A stretch of DNA of 64,000 nt from Nematostella vectensis (GCF_932526225.1 NC_064037.1:19255695-19319694), one strand, 5' to 3'. Shown: positions 22,629-35,439, counted from the stretch's first letter. Notes: generated from the sequence alone by a model not told the origin. Translations and numbers: made by a program.

Positions 22629-23460
22629 GAGGGGTATAGGGTAGTAAGTGCTAAGTCATATGGGTGTAGCTTAGTTAGCGGTGGGTACTCATGGGTATAG
22701 GGTAGTTAGTGCTAGGTAGTAGAGGTGTAGTTTAGTTAGGGTTGGGTATTCAGGAGTATAGGCTAGTTAGTGCTAGGTCGTAGGGGTGTAGCTTAGCTAG
22801 GTGTGGGTACTCAGGGGTATAGGCTAGTTAGTGCTAGGACATAAGGGTGTAGTTTAGTTAGGGGTGGGTACTCGGGGTTATAGGGTAGGTAACTGCTCGG
22901 TTATAGGGGTGTAGTTTAGTTAGGGTTGGGTATTCAGGGGTATAGGGTAGTTACAGCCAAGTCATAAGGGTGTAGCTTAGTTAGGGGTGGGTATTCAGGG
23001 GTAAAGTGTAGTTATTGCTAGGTCATAGGTGAGGCTTAGTTAGGGGTAGGTATTCAGGAGTATAGCCTAGTTAGTGCTAGGTCGTAGGGGTGTGGCTTAG
23101 TTAGGGGTGGATACTCAGGGATATAGGGTAGCTATTATTATTAATTATTATCATTAATTATTATTATTAAATATTATAATGTACCCATATTACCTAGCTC
23201 TTTAAACCCTGTGCCTGTTTGAACCATCCCCTAAAACCCTGCACCTCCAAGACCAAGCCATTGATACCCTCTACCCCTGTGTACCCACTCATTCATAACT
23301 TGCACCCCTATGACCTAGTTCTTGATATCATTGACCCTTATTACCATTTCTTGAAACCTAGTACCCCTTTGACCAACTCTTGTTACCCTGTTCACCTGTC
23401 AACTCACCCACAAACTCACTTATCTTAACGTCCCCTTAACGTCCTTGTCTTTACACCCCT
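22629..23460 (+). repeat. Composite element, truncated at the left
   Basis: About eight 61-bp units (22629-23125), a TTA hinge with ATC interruptions (23125-23180), and a complete C-rich arm reading CGTCCCCTTAACGTCC near 23430. This arm is the empty-site reference for the transposon insertion at 15108. Confidence 0.85.
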
Positions 23461-23464
23461 GAAA

Positions 23465-23712
23465 AAATCCCAAGTTGATCTGACCTGGATTCGAACCCCG
23501 GCCCTCTTGTTTGAGAAGCGAAGCCCGTACCACTGATGAGCTATCGCGCCACTCTCTTGAAAACTAGAAGTGACTACCGTATAGCCTTGTTTACCCAGCC
23601 ATATAAGGTATAGAGTAGTTTTTCCTTGATATCTCGAGAGTGGCGCTATGGCTCAGTGGTACGGGCTTTGCTTCTCAAGCAAACGGGCCAGGGTTCGAAT
23701 CCAGGTAAGATA
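23465..23712. repeat. Head-to-head tRNA-like inverted pair (copy 5)
   Basis: The plus half begins at 23640. Here the anticodon arm is perfect (TTTGC / TTCTCAA / GCAAA), the best tRNA fold of all copies, with apparent anticodon CTC. The acceptor arm still fails to pair. The minus half carries a 3-base duplication (TGATGA) in its D arm. Confidence 0.8.
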
Positions 23713-25075
23713 AACTAGAGACTTTTTCAGGGGTGTTAAGGTAAGGACGGTGGCATTAGGGGGTGGGTGCACAGGGGTACAAGATATAAACGGCAGGGTT
23801 ACAGGGGTGCAAGCTGGTAAGCGCTTGGTCATACATGGGTAAAGGGTAGTTATGTGATTAGGTGTCATAGGGGTGTAGGTCAGTTAGGGATGGGTAGGCA
23901 GGGATATAGGGTAGTAAGTGCTAGGTCATAGGGGTGTAGCTTAGTTAGGGGTTGGTACTCAGGGGTATAGGGTAGTAAGTGCTAAGTCATAGGGGTGTAG
24001 CTTAGTTAGCGGTGGGTACTCATGGGTATAGGGTAGTTATGTGATTAGGTGTCATAGGGGTGTAGGTCAGTTAGGGATGGGTAGACAGGGATATAGGGTA
24101 GTAAGTGCTAGGTCATAGGGGTGTAGTTTAGTTAGGGTATGGTTTTAAGGGGTATAGGGTAGTTAGTGCTACGTCACAGGGGTAGTGGGTGCTAGGTATT
24201 AGATGTGTAGTTTAGGGTACTTATATGATTAGGTGTCGTAGGGGTGTAGCTTAGTTAGCGGTGGGTACTCATGGGTATAGCGTAGTTAGTGCTAGGTCAT
24301 AGGGGTTTAGCTTAGTTTTAGGGGTGGGTACTCAGGGGTATAGGGTAGTTACAGCCAAGTCATAAGGGTGTAGCTTAGTTAGGGATGGGTATTCAGGGGT
24401 ATAGGCTAGTTAGTGCTAGGTCGTACGGGTGTAGCTTAGCTAGGTGTGGGTACTCAGGGGTATAGGCTAGTTAGTGCTAGGACATAGGGGTGTAGTTTAG
24501 TTAGGGGTGGGTACACAAGGTTATAGGGTAGTTAGTGCTACGTCACAGGGTGTAGCTTAGCAAGGGTTGGGTACTTAGGGGTAAAGTGTAGTTATTGCTA
24601 GGTCATAGGGATGACGCTTAGTTAGGGGTAGGTATTCAGGAGTATAGCTTAGTTAGTGCTCAGGGATATAGGGTAGCTATTATTTTTAATTATTATTATT
24701 ATTATTAATTATTATTATTATTATTAATTATTATTAATTATTATTATTAATTATTACTATTATTATTATCATTAATTATTATGTACCTATATTACCTAGC
24801 TCCTGAAACCCTGTGCCTGTTTGAACCATCCCCTAAAACCCTGCACCTCCAAGACCAAGCCATTGATACCCTCTACCCCTGTGTACCCACTCATTCAAAA
24901 CTTGCACCCCTATGACCTAGTTCTTGATATCATTGACCCTTATTACCATTTCTTGAAACCTAGTACCCCTTTGACCAACTCTTGTTACCCTGTTCACCTG
25001 TCAACTCATCCACAAACTCACTTATCTTAACGTCCCCTTAACGTCCTTGTCTTTACACCCCTGAAAAAAGTTGAT
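23640..25075 (+). repeat. Composite element, long copy
   Basis: tRNA-like head, about 15 units of the 61-bp minisatellite with internal rearrangement (several units carry TAGGTGTCATAGGGG or TTAGATGTGTAG variants), a longer TTA hinge (24670-24782), and a C-rich arm ending at 25075 without a minus tRNA-like half. Confidence 0.85.
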
Positions 25076-26367
<1,292 letters not shown>

Positions 26368-26368
26368 A

Positions 26369-27035
26369 ATAATAGTATAGGGTAGTTATGTGATTAGGTG
26401 TCATAGGGGTGTAGGTCAGTTAGGGATGGGTAGGCAGGGATATAGGGTAGTAAGTGCTAGGTCATAGGGGTGTAGTTTAGTTAGGGTATGGTTTTAAGGG
26501 GTATAGGGTAGTTAGTGCTACGTCACAGGGGTAGTGGGTGCTAGGTATTAGATGTGTAGTTTAGGGTACTTATATGATTAGGTGTCGTAGGGGTGTAGCT
26601 TAGTTAGCGGTGGGTACTCATTGGTATAGCGTAGTTAGTGCTAGGTCATAGGGGTTTAGCTTAGTTTTAGGGGTGGGTACTCAGGGGTATAGGGTAGTTA
26701 CAGCCAAGTCATAAGGGTGTAGCTTAGTTAGGGATGGGTATTCAGGGGTATAGGCTAGTTAGTGCTAGGTCGTACGGGTGTAGCTTAGCTAGGTGTGGGT
26801 ACTCAGGGGTATAGGCTAGTTAGTGCTAGGACATAGGGGTGTAGTTTAGTTAGGGGTGGGTACACAAGGTTATAGGGTAGTTAGTGCTACGTCACAGGGG
26901 TGTAGCTTAGCAAGGGTTGGGTACTTAGGGGTAAAGTGTAGTTATTGCTAGGTCATAGGGATGACGCTTAGTTAGGGGTAGGTATTCAGGAGTATAGCTT
27001 AGTTAGTGCTCAGGGATATAGGGTAGCTATTATTA
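26369..27035 (+). repeat. Duplicated minisatellite block
   Basis: Near-identical to 24027-24690 (same order of variant 61-bp units, including the TTAGATGTGTAG variant), with a few substitutions. Both ends run directly into TTA simple sequence, so the block was copied together with or between the AT tracts. Confidence 0.85.
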
Positions 27036-27045
27036 TTAATTATTT

Positions 27046-27076
<31 letters not shown>

Positions 27077-27849
27077 TTAATTATTAATTATTATTATTAA
27101 TGTTTAATTATTAATTATTAATTATTATTAATTGTTATTGATGAATATTTCTTAATTATTTTTAATTATTAATGATTAATTATTGTAAGTTTTTTATTAT
27201 TAATTATTAATTATTATTAATTATTTTAAATTATTAATTATTGATAACTATTAATCATTATTAATTATTCTTTATTATTAATTATCAATTATTATATATT
27301 AGTTTTTATTAATTATCCTTACTTAATATTAATTTATTATTATTAATTACTAATTATTAATCTTTATTGTTAATTATTATTATAAATTATTATCATCATT
27401 ATTATTATTATTATTACTATTAATTATTAATTATTATTTTAAATTATTATTATTAGAAATTATTATTATTATTAATTATTGTTATTACTAATAATTATTA
27501 CCATTTTTTTTTATTAATTATTTTTAATCATTATAATTATTCATTAATTTTTAATTATTATTAATGATTATTATTAGAAATTGTTATAAATATTTTTAAT
27601 TGTTATTATTTTATTATTGTAAATTATTATTATTATTATTAATTATTAATTATTATTATTTTTATTAATTTGGTATTATTAATAATTTTTATCATTATTT
27701 TTTATTATTAATTATTAATTATTACAATTATTAATTAATGACCATTATTAATTTATTTTTATTACTATTAATTAATTTTTAATTATTATTTATTATTATT
27801 ATTATAAATTCTTATTATTGTTTATTATTATTATTGTTAATTATTATTA

Positions 27850-27880
<31 letters not shown>

Positions 27881-28523
27881 AGTATTATCAATTATTATTA
27901 ATTATTACTAATAACAAATGTTTAATTATTATTATTATTATTAATTATTGTTAGTTTTATCAATTATTATTAATTATTACTAATAACAAATGTTTAATTA
28001 TTATTAATTTATTATTACCAGTAATTAATGTTTAATAATTATTATTATTATTATTATTTATTAATGTTTAATTATTTATTATTATTATTATTGTTTTTAT
28101 TAATTATTAATTATTATCAATTATTTTAAATTATTTTTTATTAATAACAAATGTTTAATTATTATTAATTGATTATACCAGTAATTAATGTTTAATTATT
28201 ATTATTATTCTTATTATTTATTAATGTTTAATTATTAATTATTATTATTATTATTATTGTTTTTATTAATTATTAATTATTATCAATTATTTTAAATTAT
28301 TATTTATTAATAACTATTAATCATTATTAATTATTTATTATTATTAATTATTAATTACTAATTATTAATCTTAATTATTAATTATTATTATTATTTATTA
28401 TGATTATTAATTATTATTGTTAATTATGATTATTAATTATTATTTATTATTATTATTAAATATTATTGTTTATTATTATTTTTATTAATTTTTATTACTA
28501 TTAATTATTATTATTGTTTATTA

Positions 28524-28554
<31 letters not shown>

Positions 28555-28796
28555 ATTACTATTTATTATTATTATTAATGATTATTATTGATTATTAGTA
28601 TTGATTAATGATTATTATTAATTAATTATTACTATTGATTAATTATTATTGATTATTATAATTATTATTAATGATTTTTATTAATTAATTGTTATTAGTT
28701 AATTTTTAATTAGTATTATTATTAATTATTATTATATTATTAGTATTATTATTATTATTACTATTATTATTGTTATTATTATTATTATTATTATTA

Positions 28797-28836
<40 letters not shown>

Positions 28837-28924
28837 CATTATTATTATTATTATTATAACTAATTTTTAATTATTATTTATTATTATTATTATAAATTCT
28901 TATTATTGTTTATTAATATTATTA

Positions 28925-28973
<49 letters not shown>

Positions 28974-29095
28974 TTATCAATTATTATCATGTATTACTAT
29001 TAATTAATGTTTAATTATCATTAATTAATCAATTATTATTAATTATAAAGTACCAATTATTAATCTTTATTATTAATTATTATTATTAATTATTA
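27036..29095. repeat. 2-kb TTA/ATTAATT-rich tract
   Basis: Almost pure A/T sequence with TTATTA and TTAATTATTAATT periodicity. Higher-order direct repeats are visible, for example around TACTAATAACAAATGTTTAATT at about 27907, 27977 and 28140. No gene or RNA seen. Confidence 0.85.
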
Positions 29096-29345
29096 TAATG
29101 TACCCATATTACCTAGCTCTCGAAACCCTGCACCCGTTTCAACCATCCTGCACCTCCTAGACCAAGCCATTAATACCCTGTACCCCTGTGTACCCACTCA
29201 TTAATAACTTGCACCCCTATGACCGTTCTTGATATCATTGACCCTTATTACCATTTCTTGAAACCTAGTACCCTTTGACCAACTCTTGTTACCCTGTACA
29301 CATGTCAAATCACCCACAAACTCACTTATCTCAACGTCCCCTTAA
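29096..29345 (+). repeat. C-rich arm of a composite element
   Basis: Starts TGTACCCATATTACCTAGCTC and ends CGTCCCCTTAACACCC. It is shorter than the consensus arm by small deletions. It precedes a minus tRNA-like half. Confidence 0.8.
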
Positions 29346-29349
29346 CACC

Positions 29350-29592
29350 CTGAAAAAATCTCAAGTTGATCTTACCTGGATTCGAACAAGAGTTTGAGAA
29401 GCAAAGCCGTACCACTGAGCTATCGCGCCACTCTCTTGAAAACTAGAAGTAACTACCGTATAGCCTTGTTTACAAAGCCTTATAAGGTATAGAGTAGTTT
29501 TTCCTTGATATTTCGAGGGTGGCGCTATGGCTCAGTGGTACGGGCTTCGCTTCTCAAGCAAACGGGCCAGGGTTCGAATCCAGGTAAGATAA
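29350..29592. repeat. Head-to-head tRNA-like inverted pair (copy 6)
   Basis: The minus half (about 29432 down to 29365) has a deletion in its anticodon/variable region. The plus half begins at 29519 and keeps both the A and B boxes. Confidence 0.75.
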
Positions 29593-29950
29593 ACTAGAGA
29601 CTTTTTCAGGGGTGTTAAAGGTAAGGACGATGGTATTAGGGGGTGGGTGCACAGGGGTACAGGATATGAACGGCAGAATCACAGGGGTGCAAGTTGGTAA
29701 GCGCTTGGTTGTACCCACTCATTCATAACTTGCACCCCTATGACCTAGTTCTTGATATCATTGACCCTTATTACCATTTCTTGAAACCCTGTACCCCTTT
29801 GACCAACTCTTGTTACCCTGTTCACTTGTCAACTCACTTACAAACCACTTATCTTAACGTCCCCTTACGTCCCTTTACACCCCTGTTGATCTGACCTGGA
29901 TTCGAACCCCGGCTCTCTTGTTTGAGAAGGGAAGCCTGTGTACCACTGAG
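29593..29950 (+). repeat. Deleted composite element with decayed minus tRNA-like end
   Basis: The minisatellite start (to about 29709) is fused directly to the C-rich arm (from 29710), so the minisatellite body and TTA hinge are deleted. A minus tRNA-like half follows at about 29888-29950 and breaks off where the GC-rich island begins. Confidence 0.75.
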
Positions 29951-30423
29951 CATCCTTAGGGTCGAGATCTTGCTGTCCGTTTCGTAGGAAAGTGCGCTCG
30001 CCATGGCGACGAGTCCTCGATCGTAGTTCGCGACCGTGAAGAAGCTGCTTATCTGACAAACCTCCTTGTGGGCACGTACCACTTATTAACTTAGCATGCC
30101 GACGAGGCTCATCTGATCTAAAGACGGTGTCCGACGCTCACAAAATGGTACCATATCAAGGCCAATCCGCCTGGGGCGGATTGCTCGCGAAGACGTCCTC
30201 CGGGTGTGTGCACAGATGCCACAAACTTATAGGCGGTGCCCAGTGGAGCCTCACGGTATGCTCGAGGAGTGGGAACATCCGCTGGTTCGAGTCCGACTAC
30301 CGCTGCCTATGTGAAGACCTGCGGAAAGCCGTACAGTACATGCGACGGCCTGCTCTCCAGGCTCAACTATCCAAACTGCGAGACGTCTTATCATAGACCA
30401 CAGCTTAGAGTGCTGCATCACGA

Positions 30424-30867
30424 ATGCTGTACACACCTAACCCTACGCCCAGTGAAGAACTCATCATAGCGCGAATCAAGCGATACGCTATAGACTACAA
30501 GCAGAAGGGTCGCACAAAGTATACGGGATCGCACTACGTTCTAACGGTAGACCACGTAGTCGTCATGATTGCTGACGCGATAAAGAAGTGCACGGCCTGT
30601 GGCACTCAGCTTCTGTTTCAGGGATACACCAAGAGCCAATGCTTCAGTATCGAAAGGCTGGACGACAGTCAGGAATGTACAAGTGGAATGTCAGACTCAC
30701 GTCCTGTTTCAATACATTGCCGACACATAATGGCGGCGAAGCGCATGTCCGACGAAGAACTCACATGGCCTAAAGTCCTCATTGTTGATGACGTGCTGGT
30801 TGATTACAAAAGCATGGTTGATGACAAAGCTCCTAACAGACCACGGGGTGGAGGTCTAACGGGCTGA
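30424..30867 (+). pseudogene. HNH-type endonuclease remnant (Polinton-like)
   Basis: The frame from 30424 gives a 147-codon ORF. Its middle has CTACGTQLLF, then a Tyr-Thr-Lys segment and FSIERLDDSQ, the pattern of an HNH/McrA-like nuclease with a zinc-binding Cys pair ahead of the catalytic region. The expected following block (NVRLTSCFN) is present, but in another frame (within 30588-30773), so the gene is frameshifted at about 30675. The N-terminal part is basic and helical. Nucleases of this kind occur in Polinton-like elements and many viruses. The role would be DNA cleavage during replication, packaging or homing, but this copy is not functional as written. Confidence 0.6.
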
Positions 30868-31162
30868 GCCAGGTCCAGTCTCCAACAGGCGGTTGCCGTT
30901 TGCTCAGGTAGTGCCGAGGCGGTCTTTCTGACGTCGGTAGGCCCTCGGAAAACGACATTACGAATCTCTTAACGCACTCGCTGTCTGCGTGCCACAACTC
31001 GAGGCTTCGGTTAGCAATGTCACCAAAGCCAACGACACCTTCGGTGTCATCGACTTGTCTAGCTTAGCAGCGACTGCTACCTCGTGCATAGCACTCCACA
31101 ACCGGTCTGCAATACGCGCAGTATGGAAAAGGGCCGCCAGATCTAAATCACAGCGAGCGGCT

Positions 31163-31373
31163 TTATGCCATCTTGCCGTACTTTGCGCTTGCCAATCGAA
31201 GATTTTTTTCGCCGCTGTTGGTAGCGTCCATATGTTGGTATTTTTCGAGTGCCTTGTCGTGCCTCTTCTTCTCAGCTAACGCAGGGCTCTCATCGTTCGG
31301 CAGGAACTTCAAAGCGACGCAAAGGCGGATGCAAAGCATCCGCAATTGCTGACAACATTTTTGCGTAGTTCAT
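31163..31373 (-). pseudogene. Conserved unknown protein fragment (Polinton-like island)
   Basis: On - an ATG at 31373 opens a helical segment (MNYAKMLSAI). The coding signal then shifts frame near 31315 to LKFLPNDESPALAEKKRHDK and continues to a TAA at 31163. The charged helical composition and the continuation across the frameshift suggest real but decayed coding sequence. I associate this pattern with an uncharacterised protein of cnidarian Polinton-like elements, from memory only. Confidence 0.4.
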
Positions 31374-31745
31374 GGCGTTCGCGGTGAAGTCTTCGCGCCA
31401 AACCTTGCGCCCAATCCAGCCAATACCGGTGATTGGTGATGGTCTGTGTAATCTTGCTTTGCTGCGTCTTCGACATTGCGATGCACCAACGTACGGATAT
31501 GGAGTGGGCTCTCGTGATAAAATGTCTGCTTATCCCATGGCTAACAATCGTGGTTTTATTGTCCGGGTCGGCCCGCCGGAACGGCGAGCGGTGGTTGCTG
31601 TGCATTCGTGGGCGAGTCACGTGAGTCACGTCGTCGGTACATTCGGCCTACGTGTGTGTGTAGGCCGATCAATGACACTAGAAGACCAGCGACCCCGATA
31701 ACCGAGCTGGCCGACAAAGCAGAGTTGCTTTCCGGGACTGGTGTG

Positions 31746-31830
31746 CGTTGAGTCGCCGGTCGCTAGCGAGTCGCAGGGAGCATGATAGCTCTCGCGTCCC
31801 TGCGACTCGCTAGCGACCGGCGACTCAACG
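31746..31830. repeat. Perfect 34-bp-arm hairpin
   Basis: The arms 31746-31779 and 31797-31830 are exact reverse complements around a 17-bp loop. The arms are GC-rich (core TCGCCGGTCGCTAGCGAGTC) and themselves contain the palindrome CGCTAGCG. It lies between decayed viral genes. Could be a replication or packaging signal, a terminator-like structure, or a foldback insertion; sequence alone does not decide. Confidence 0.92.
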
Positions 31831-31839
31831 TGTTGCACA

Positions 31840-32256
31840 GCTTTTTTCTGTGTTCGGTTCCACTTTTACAAGCGCCTTCCAACTTCGACTTGTCCAGGGT
31901 GTATAGGTCGGGTCGCGGGTGGTCCGTGGCTAGTGATTCTCTCAACTAACGCCGAAAGCGTACGTGCAGGTTAATGAGCAGTTTGTTAGTCAGGTTGCAC
32001 GAGATGCTGTGCACTAATAATTCCATGAGGTTCCTCCATTTGTGATGCAACTATTTGGTTGCTGAAGAAGTGGGATTGGGGACTTGGATTGCAGACTCGC
32101 AATCTGGTGAGTCCGCGACTGCTACCTCGTGTTGACACCGCGTCACATGACGTGCTACGTGTAACGCCACGACGGCTAAAGCCATCAAACGACCGCAGCG
32201 TAGAGAGTTTTGTTGTAGACAAAGGTAGGGCGTACGATGTAGTCAAACTTGCCTCA
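31840..32256. repeat. Deletion derivative of the duplicated viral segment
   Basis: 31845-32160 matches 33700-34040 (shared TTCGGTTCCACTTT, GAAAGCGTACGTGCAGGTTA and the following 150 bases). It then jumps to sequence matching 35762-35805 (ACAAAGGTAGGGCGTACGATG). It is thus a third, internally deleted copy of the segment duplicated at 33888-35724. Confidence 0.8.
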
Positions 32257-32340
32257 GAAAGTGCCGCGTAGCCGGTCCACTATGAATCTAGTCTTCCCGC
32301 ATGACGTTGGGCACACGATGAGAGCGTTAAATGGGATGCT
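32205..32340 (-). pseudogene. Packaging ATPase, N-terminal fragment with Walker A
   Basis: On - the frame includes FNALIVCPTSCGKTRFIVD, a Walker A/P-loop (GKT preceded by a Pro-Thr turn) typical of the FtsK/HerA-type genome-packaging ATPases of Polinton-like viruses. After a stop at 32254, another frame reads GKFDYIVRPTFVYNKT, the usual continuation of that family. The fragment is fused in frame downstream of the capsid protein C-terminus, so the normal gene boundary is deleted. Walker B and the rest of the ATPase are not here; a C-terminal part lies at 35440-35815. Confidence 0.7.
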
Positions 32341-33224
32341 CAGTATGGACTCTAGCTGTCCGTTCATAAGCTTCATTTGGGCGTCGGCCACCACAAACAC
32401 GTGACAGTTTACGGTACCCATGCCTGAAACTAGGCGCTCCGCTGCCACTGACGGACCTCCTCTTCGCCTCCCTCAAAAAATCCGTTGGGCGTAGTCGTTT
32501 GTGACGCGAACGTTCTTGATGGCGGGGTACACGAACTTCTCAGAGTCGCGAGCCCCTGCCGTGTATGGCTTCACAAAGAGGAGCAGCAGACCACTCATAG
32601 ACCTTCGCGGCAGGTTGTCACTCTCGTTGATTATGCTGTCTGTCCCTTTGTTAATCACGAAGTTCTTGTGGAGGTTCACTTTCTATTTGAAGAACGTTGT
32701 GCCGTTTTGGTAGGCGGCAGCTGCAGACGAGGTTGTCGTCCTCGCAGAGCGCCCTTGGGTACAACGCCGTCGTCAGCGGAGAATGGTCTAGCGGGATGGT
32801 GTACTACTCCCGTGGGCGGCGTTTAGAGCTTTCTCCTTGGCGTTACTAGTCGCTTTATCGCCAGCCCTGGAGCGAAGCTTGCGCATGTTTTCTGACTTTA
32901 TGCCCTGCTCCAATCGATCTTGGACAGGTAAAGCTCCTCATAAGTCTTGAAGACATCGTAGCGGTTGGTGTCCTGGAGCGTTTCTCCTGCAAACGTGATT
33001 GTGAGGCGGCTCACGAGATTTCGGACGACGTTGTTCTCGACTGTATTATTTGCTTGGCCTGAGATGGAGAGATCGAAACCGACCCTCAAGGAGCCAGGCA
33101 CGAGCGTGACGCCTTCCGATAGCTTTAGGATCGCCACATATAGCGTCTCGCCGGAAGAAGCCGTCGACGGGTTGAGAGGAGTTCTCAATGTTCGTTGGGG
33201 GTCAAGTTTATCGATGACTGACAT
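32341..33224 (-). pseudogene. Polinton-like major capsid protein (double jelly-roll), broken
   Basis: Read on -, three blocks in order fit one capsid protein: 33224-32898 (begins MSVIDKLDPQ, contains RLTITFAGETLQDTNRY), 32679-32473 (PRRSMSGLLLLFVKPYTAGA) and 32448-32341 (NCHVFVVADAQM). Between the first two the frame shifts near 32898 into a segment containing ENMRKLRSRAGDK, and a shortened stretch around 32800-32700 is frame-disrupted. The protein would form the virus shell. Several frameshifts and at least one internal deletion make this copy defective. The family call rests on recognition of the motif order; a structure-based comparison would settle it. Confidence 0.7.
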
Positions 33225-33235
33225 TCCTAGTAGTA

Positions 33236-33495
33236 CGGAGTCACGTGACTATTGCTGCGATATCGTAGATCGAACGCAATGCCTCTCCTTAGGCAAGCCT
33301 TCAAACGTTCTCGCTTGCCTAGAAACCCGCGAGAGACCGCACGAGAAAGTCGTCTATGGACCCGACATCCCCGTTTGTGTCGCAACATCTTCCTCTGAGT
33401 ATGTCTCCAGTATCCAAAGATGGATCAGGGATGACTGCGGTAGACGGATAGAGTTTAAGGGCAAGCCTGTTCGCCTCGTATTAGAGCTGACCTAG
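33236..33495 (+). pseudogene. C-terminal fragment of a possible minor capsid or virus-like protein
   Basis: The plus frame through 33236-33495 ends SSIQRWIRDDCGRRIEFKGK and a final beta-strand-like VRLVLEL before a TAG, a pattern seen at the C-termini of virion-associated proteins in Polinton-like elements. The same frame extends upstream to 32965, but there it is antisense to the capsid gene and is not counted. The N-terminus is lost. Confidence 0.35.
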
Positions 33496-33540
33496 TTCCG
33501 ACATAACAAACATGGCAAATAGCGACGTTAGCGCTGGTGC

Positions 33541-33705
33541 CATACACCACTTGCTTCCCAGTATACATATACATATATATTTGAATGATTATTAATTATT
33601 ATTCTTTATAATTATTAATTATTATAATGTACCCATAGTACCTAGCTCTTGAATCCCTGTACCTGTTTGAACCATCCCCTAAAACCTTCTACCTCCATCC
33701 TTCGT
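33541..33705 (+). repeat. Composite-repeat fragment splitting the viral island
   Basis: TATACATATACATATATA, then ATTATT-type hinge sequence, then the start of a C-rich arm (TGTACCCATAGTACCTAGCTC to ACCTCCATCC). Its presence inside viral sequence shows that the repeat and the virus have recombined. Confidence 0.8.
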
Positions 33706-33959
33706 TCGGTTCCACTTTGCCAAGCGCCTTCCAGCTTCGACTTGTGTATAGGTCGGGTCGCGGGTGGTTCGGTGCTCGTGATTCTCTCAACTAACCCCGA
33801 AAGCGTACGTGCAGGTTAATAAGCAGTTTGTTAGTCAGGTTGCGCGAGATGCTGTGCACTTATAATTCCATGAGGTTCCCATTTGTGATGCGACTATTTG
33901 GTTGCTGAAGAAGTGGGATTGGGGACTGGGATTGCAGACTCGCAATCTGGTGAGTCCGC

Positions 33960-34450
33960 GACTGCTACCTCGTGTTGACACCGCGTGTCAGTGCCGTTGG
34001 TGTTCACATGACGTGCTACGTGTAACGCCACGACGGCTAAAGCCATCAAACCGACCGCAGCGTAGAGACAGGCTTCCGCACAATGTGCGAAGCTCGTTGG
34101 TGATGATGTAGTCAGACACGAGGTAATTGTGAAGATCGATCACACTGTCTATCGGCAGCGTCTATCTGCCAGGGCTTATGTAGTCAGGCTGGCTAGAGCG
34201 GTCTCGTATCGCATCTCGTACTTTCTCACCTCCTCGGCGCTCATGCGTTGTTTGACGACGTCGTGAGTCACGGCCTTGCCTACCATTCTCTCGACTTCCC
34301 CGAGGCTACGAGAATCGCGGGTTTCTCCCTCGCGTCTGCTATCTCAGTTTGCTTACCTCCGGTAGCTGACTGCGTCAAGCATTCCAATGACTCGATATCT
34401 GCGGCGCCCCCCTCAAGAAGACTCAAAGGATTCGTCGCTCATCATGGTAC
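33960..34450 (-). pseudogene. Conserved unknown Polinton-like protein, duplicate copy
   Basis: Second copy of the gene at 34880-35365. It starts MMSDE at about 34447, then a small indel produces a stop within ten codons. Later blocks, including LRTLCGSLSLRCGR-like sequence on -, persist in other frames. Confidence 0.45.
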
Positions 34451-34509
34451 ACGTGCGTCGTCAAGTGTGATCAATGCGTTTTCGTGGGCGGTGGTTTATT
34501 GCGCTTACC

Positions 34510-34720
34510 GTTCAACTAGAGCGAGTATAAGGGTGACGCAAGCAAAATTCTAACTTCGAGAACTTTTTCGTCTTGAGGGCCTTATGTACTCTTTCATCCT
34601 CTCTTCTGAGAGCTCCGCGCCGTAGTTATGCAGGATTGCTTTCATGTCCGCCTTGCTAAAGGTGTAGGAGACTTATACCCATGGCGCGCGCTGAACTCCA
34701 AGTTAACGAGCTGGTCAGAG
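34510..34720 (-). pseudogene. Packaging ATPase C-terminal fragment, duplicate copy
   Basis: Duplicate of the 35440-35640 region: MKAILHNYGAELSEER is readable on - from about 34650, then the frame breaks. Confidence 0.5.
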
Positions 34721-34879
34721 CGCCTCTTAACGTCTTACGAAGACTGCGAAGACAAACCTCAGCAGTATGTCGATCTGACCCACCTCAGGTGTGACGATAA
34801 ACAGATGCGACTATTTGGTTGCTAAAGAAGTGGGATTGGGGACTGGGATTGCAGACTCGCAACCTGGTGAGTCCGCGAC

Positions 34880-35365
34880 TGCTACCTCGTGTTGACACCG
34901 CGTGTCAGTGCCGTTGGTGTTCACATGACGTGCTTACGTGTAACGCCACGACGGCTAAAGCCATCAAACGACCGCAGCGTAGAGACAGGCTTCCGCACAA
35001 TGTGCGGAGCTCGTTGGCGATGATGTAGTCAGACACGAGGTAATTGTGAAGATCGATCACACTGTCTATCGGTAGCGTCTGTCTGCCAGGGCTTATGTAG
35101 TCAGGCTGGCTGGAGCGGTCTCGTATCGCTTCTCGTACTTTCTCACCTCCTTGGCGCTCATGCGTTGTTTGAAGTCGTCGTGAGTCACGGCCTTGACTAC
35201 CATCTCTCTCGACTTCCCCGAGGCTACGAGAATCGCGAGTTTCTCCCTCGCGTCTCCTATCTCAGTTTGCTTACCTTCGATAGCTGGCTGCGTCAAGCAT
35301 TCCAATGACTCGATATCTGCGGCGCCCCCGTCAAGAAGACTCTCAAAGTATTTGTCGCTCATCAT
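34880..35365 (-). pseudogene. Conserved unknown Polinton-like protein
   Basis: On - from ATG 35365 the frame reads MMSDKYFESLLDGGA and an Ala/Glu/Lys-rich helical region to a stop at 35093. Coding signal continues downstream in another frame (DYI, LRTLCGSLSLRCGR) to about 34880. It directly follows the ATPase C-terminus on the same strand, which fits a conserved gene order. I recall similar uncharacterised proteins in cnidarian Polinton-like elements, but no function is known to me. Broken by a frameshift near 35100. Confidence 0.5.
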
Positions 35366-35439
35366 GGTACACGTGCGTCGTCAAGTGTGATCAATGCGTT
35401 TTCGTGGGCGTTGGTTTACTGCGCTTACCGTTCAACTAG

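Noticed and set aside
32965-33495. 176-codon plus-strand ORF as a single gene
   Set aside because: Its first half is antisense to the better-supported capsid gene; only the part after about 33236 is kept as a fragment.
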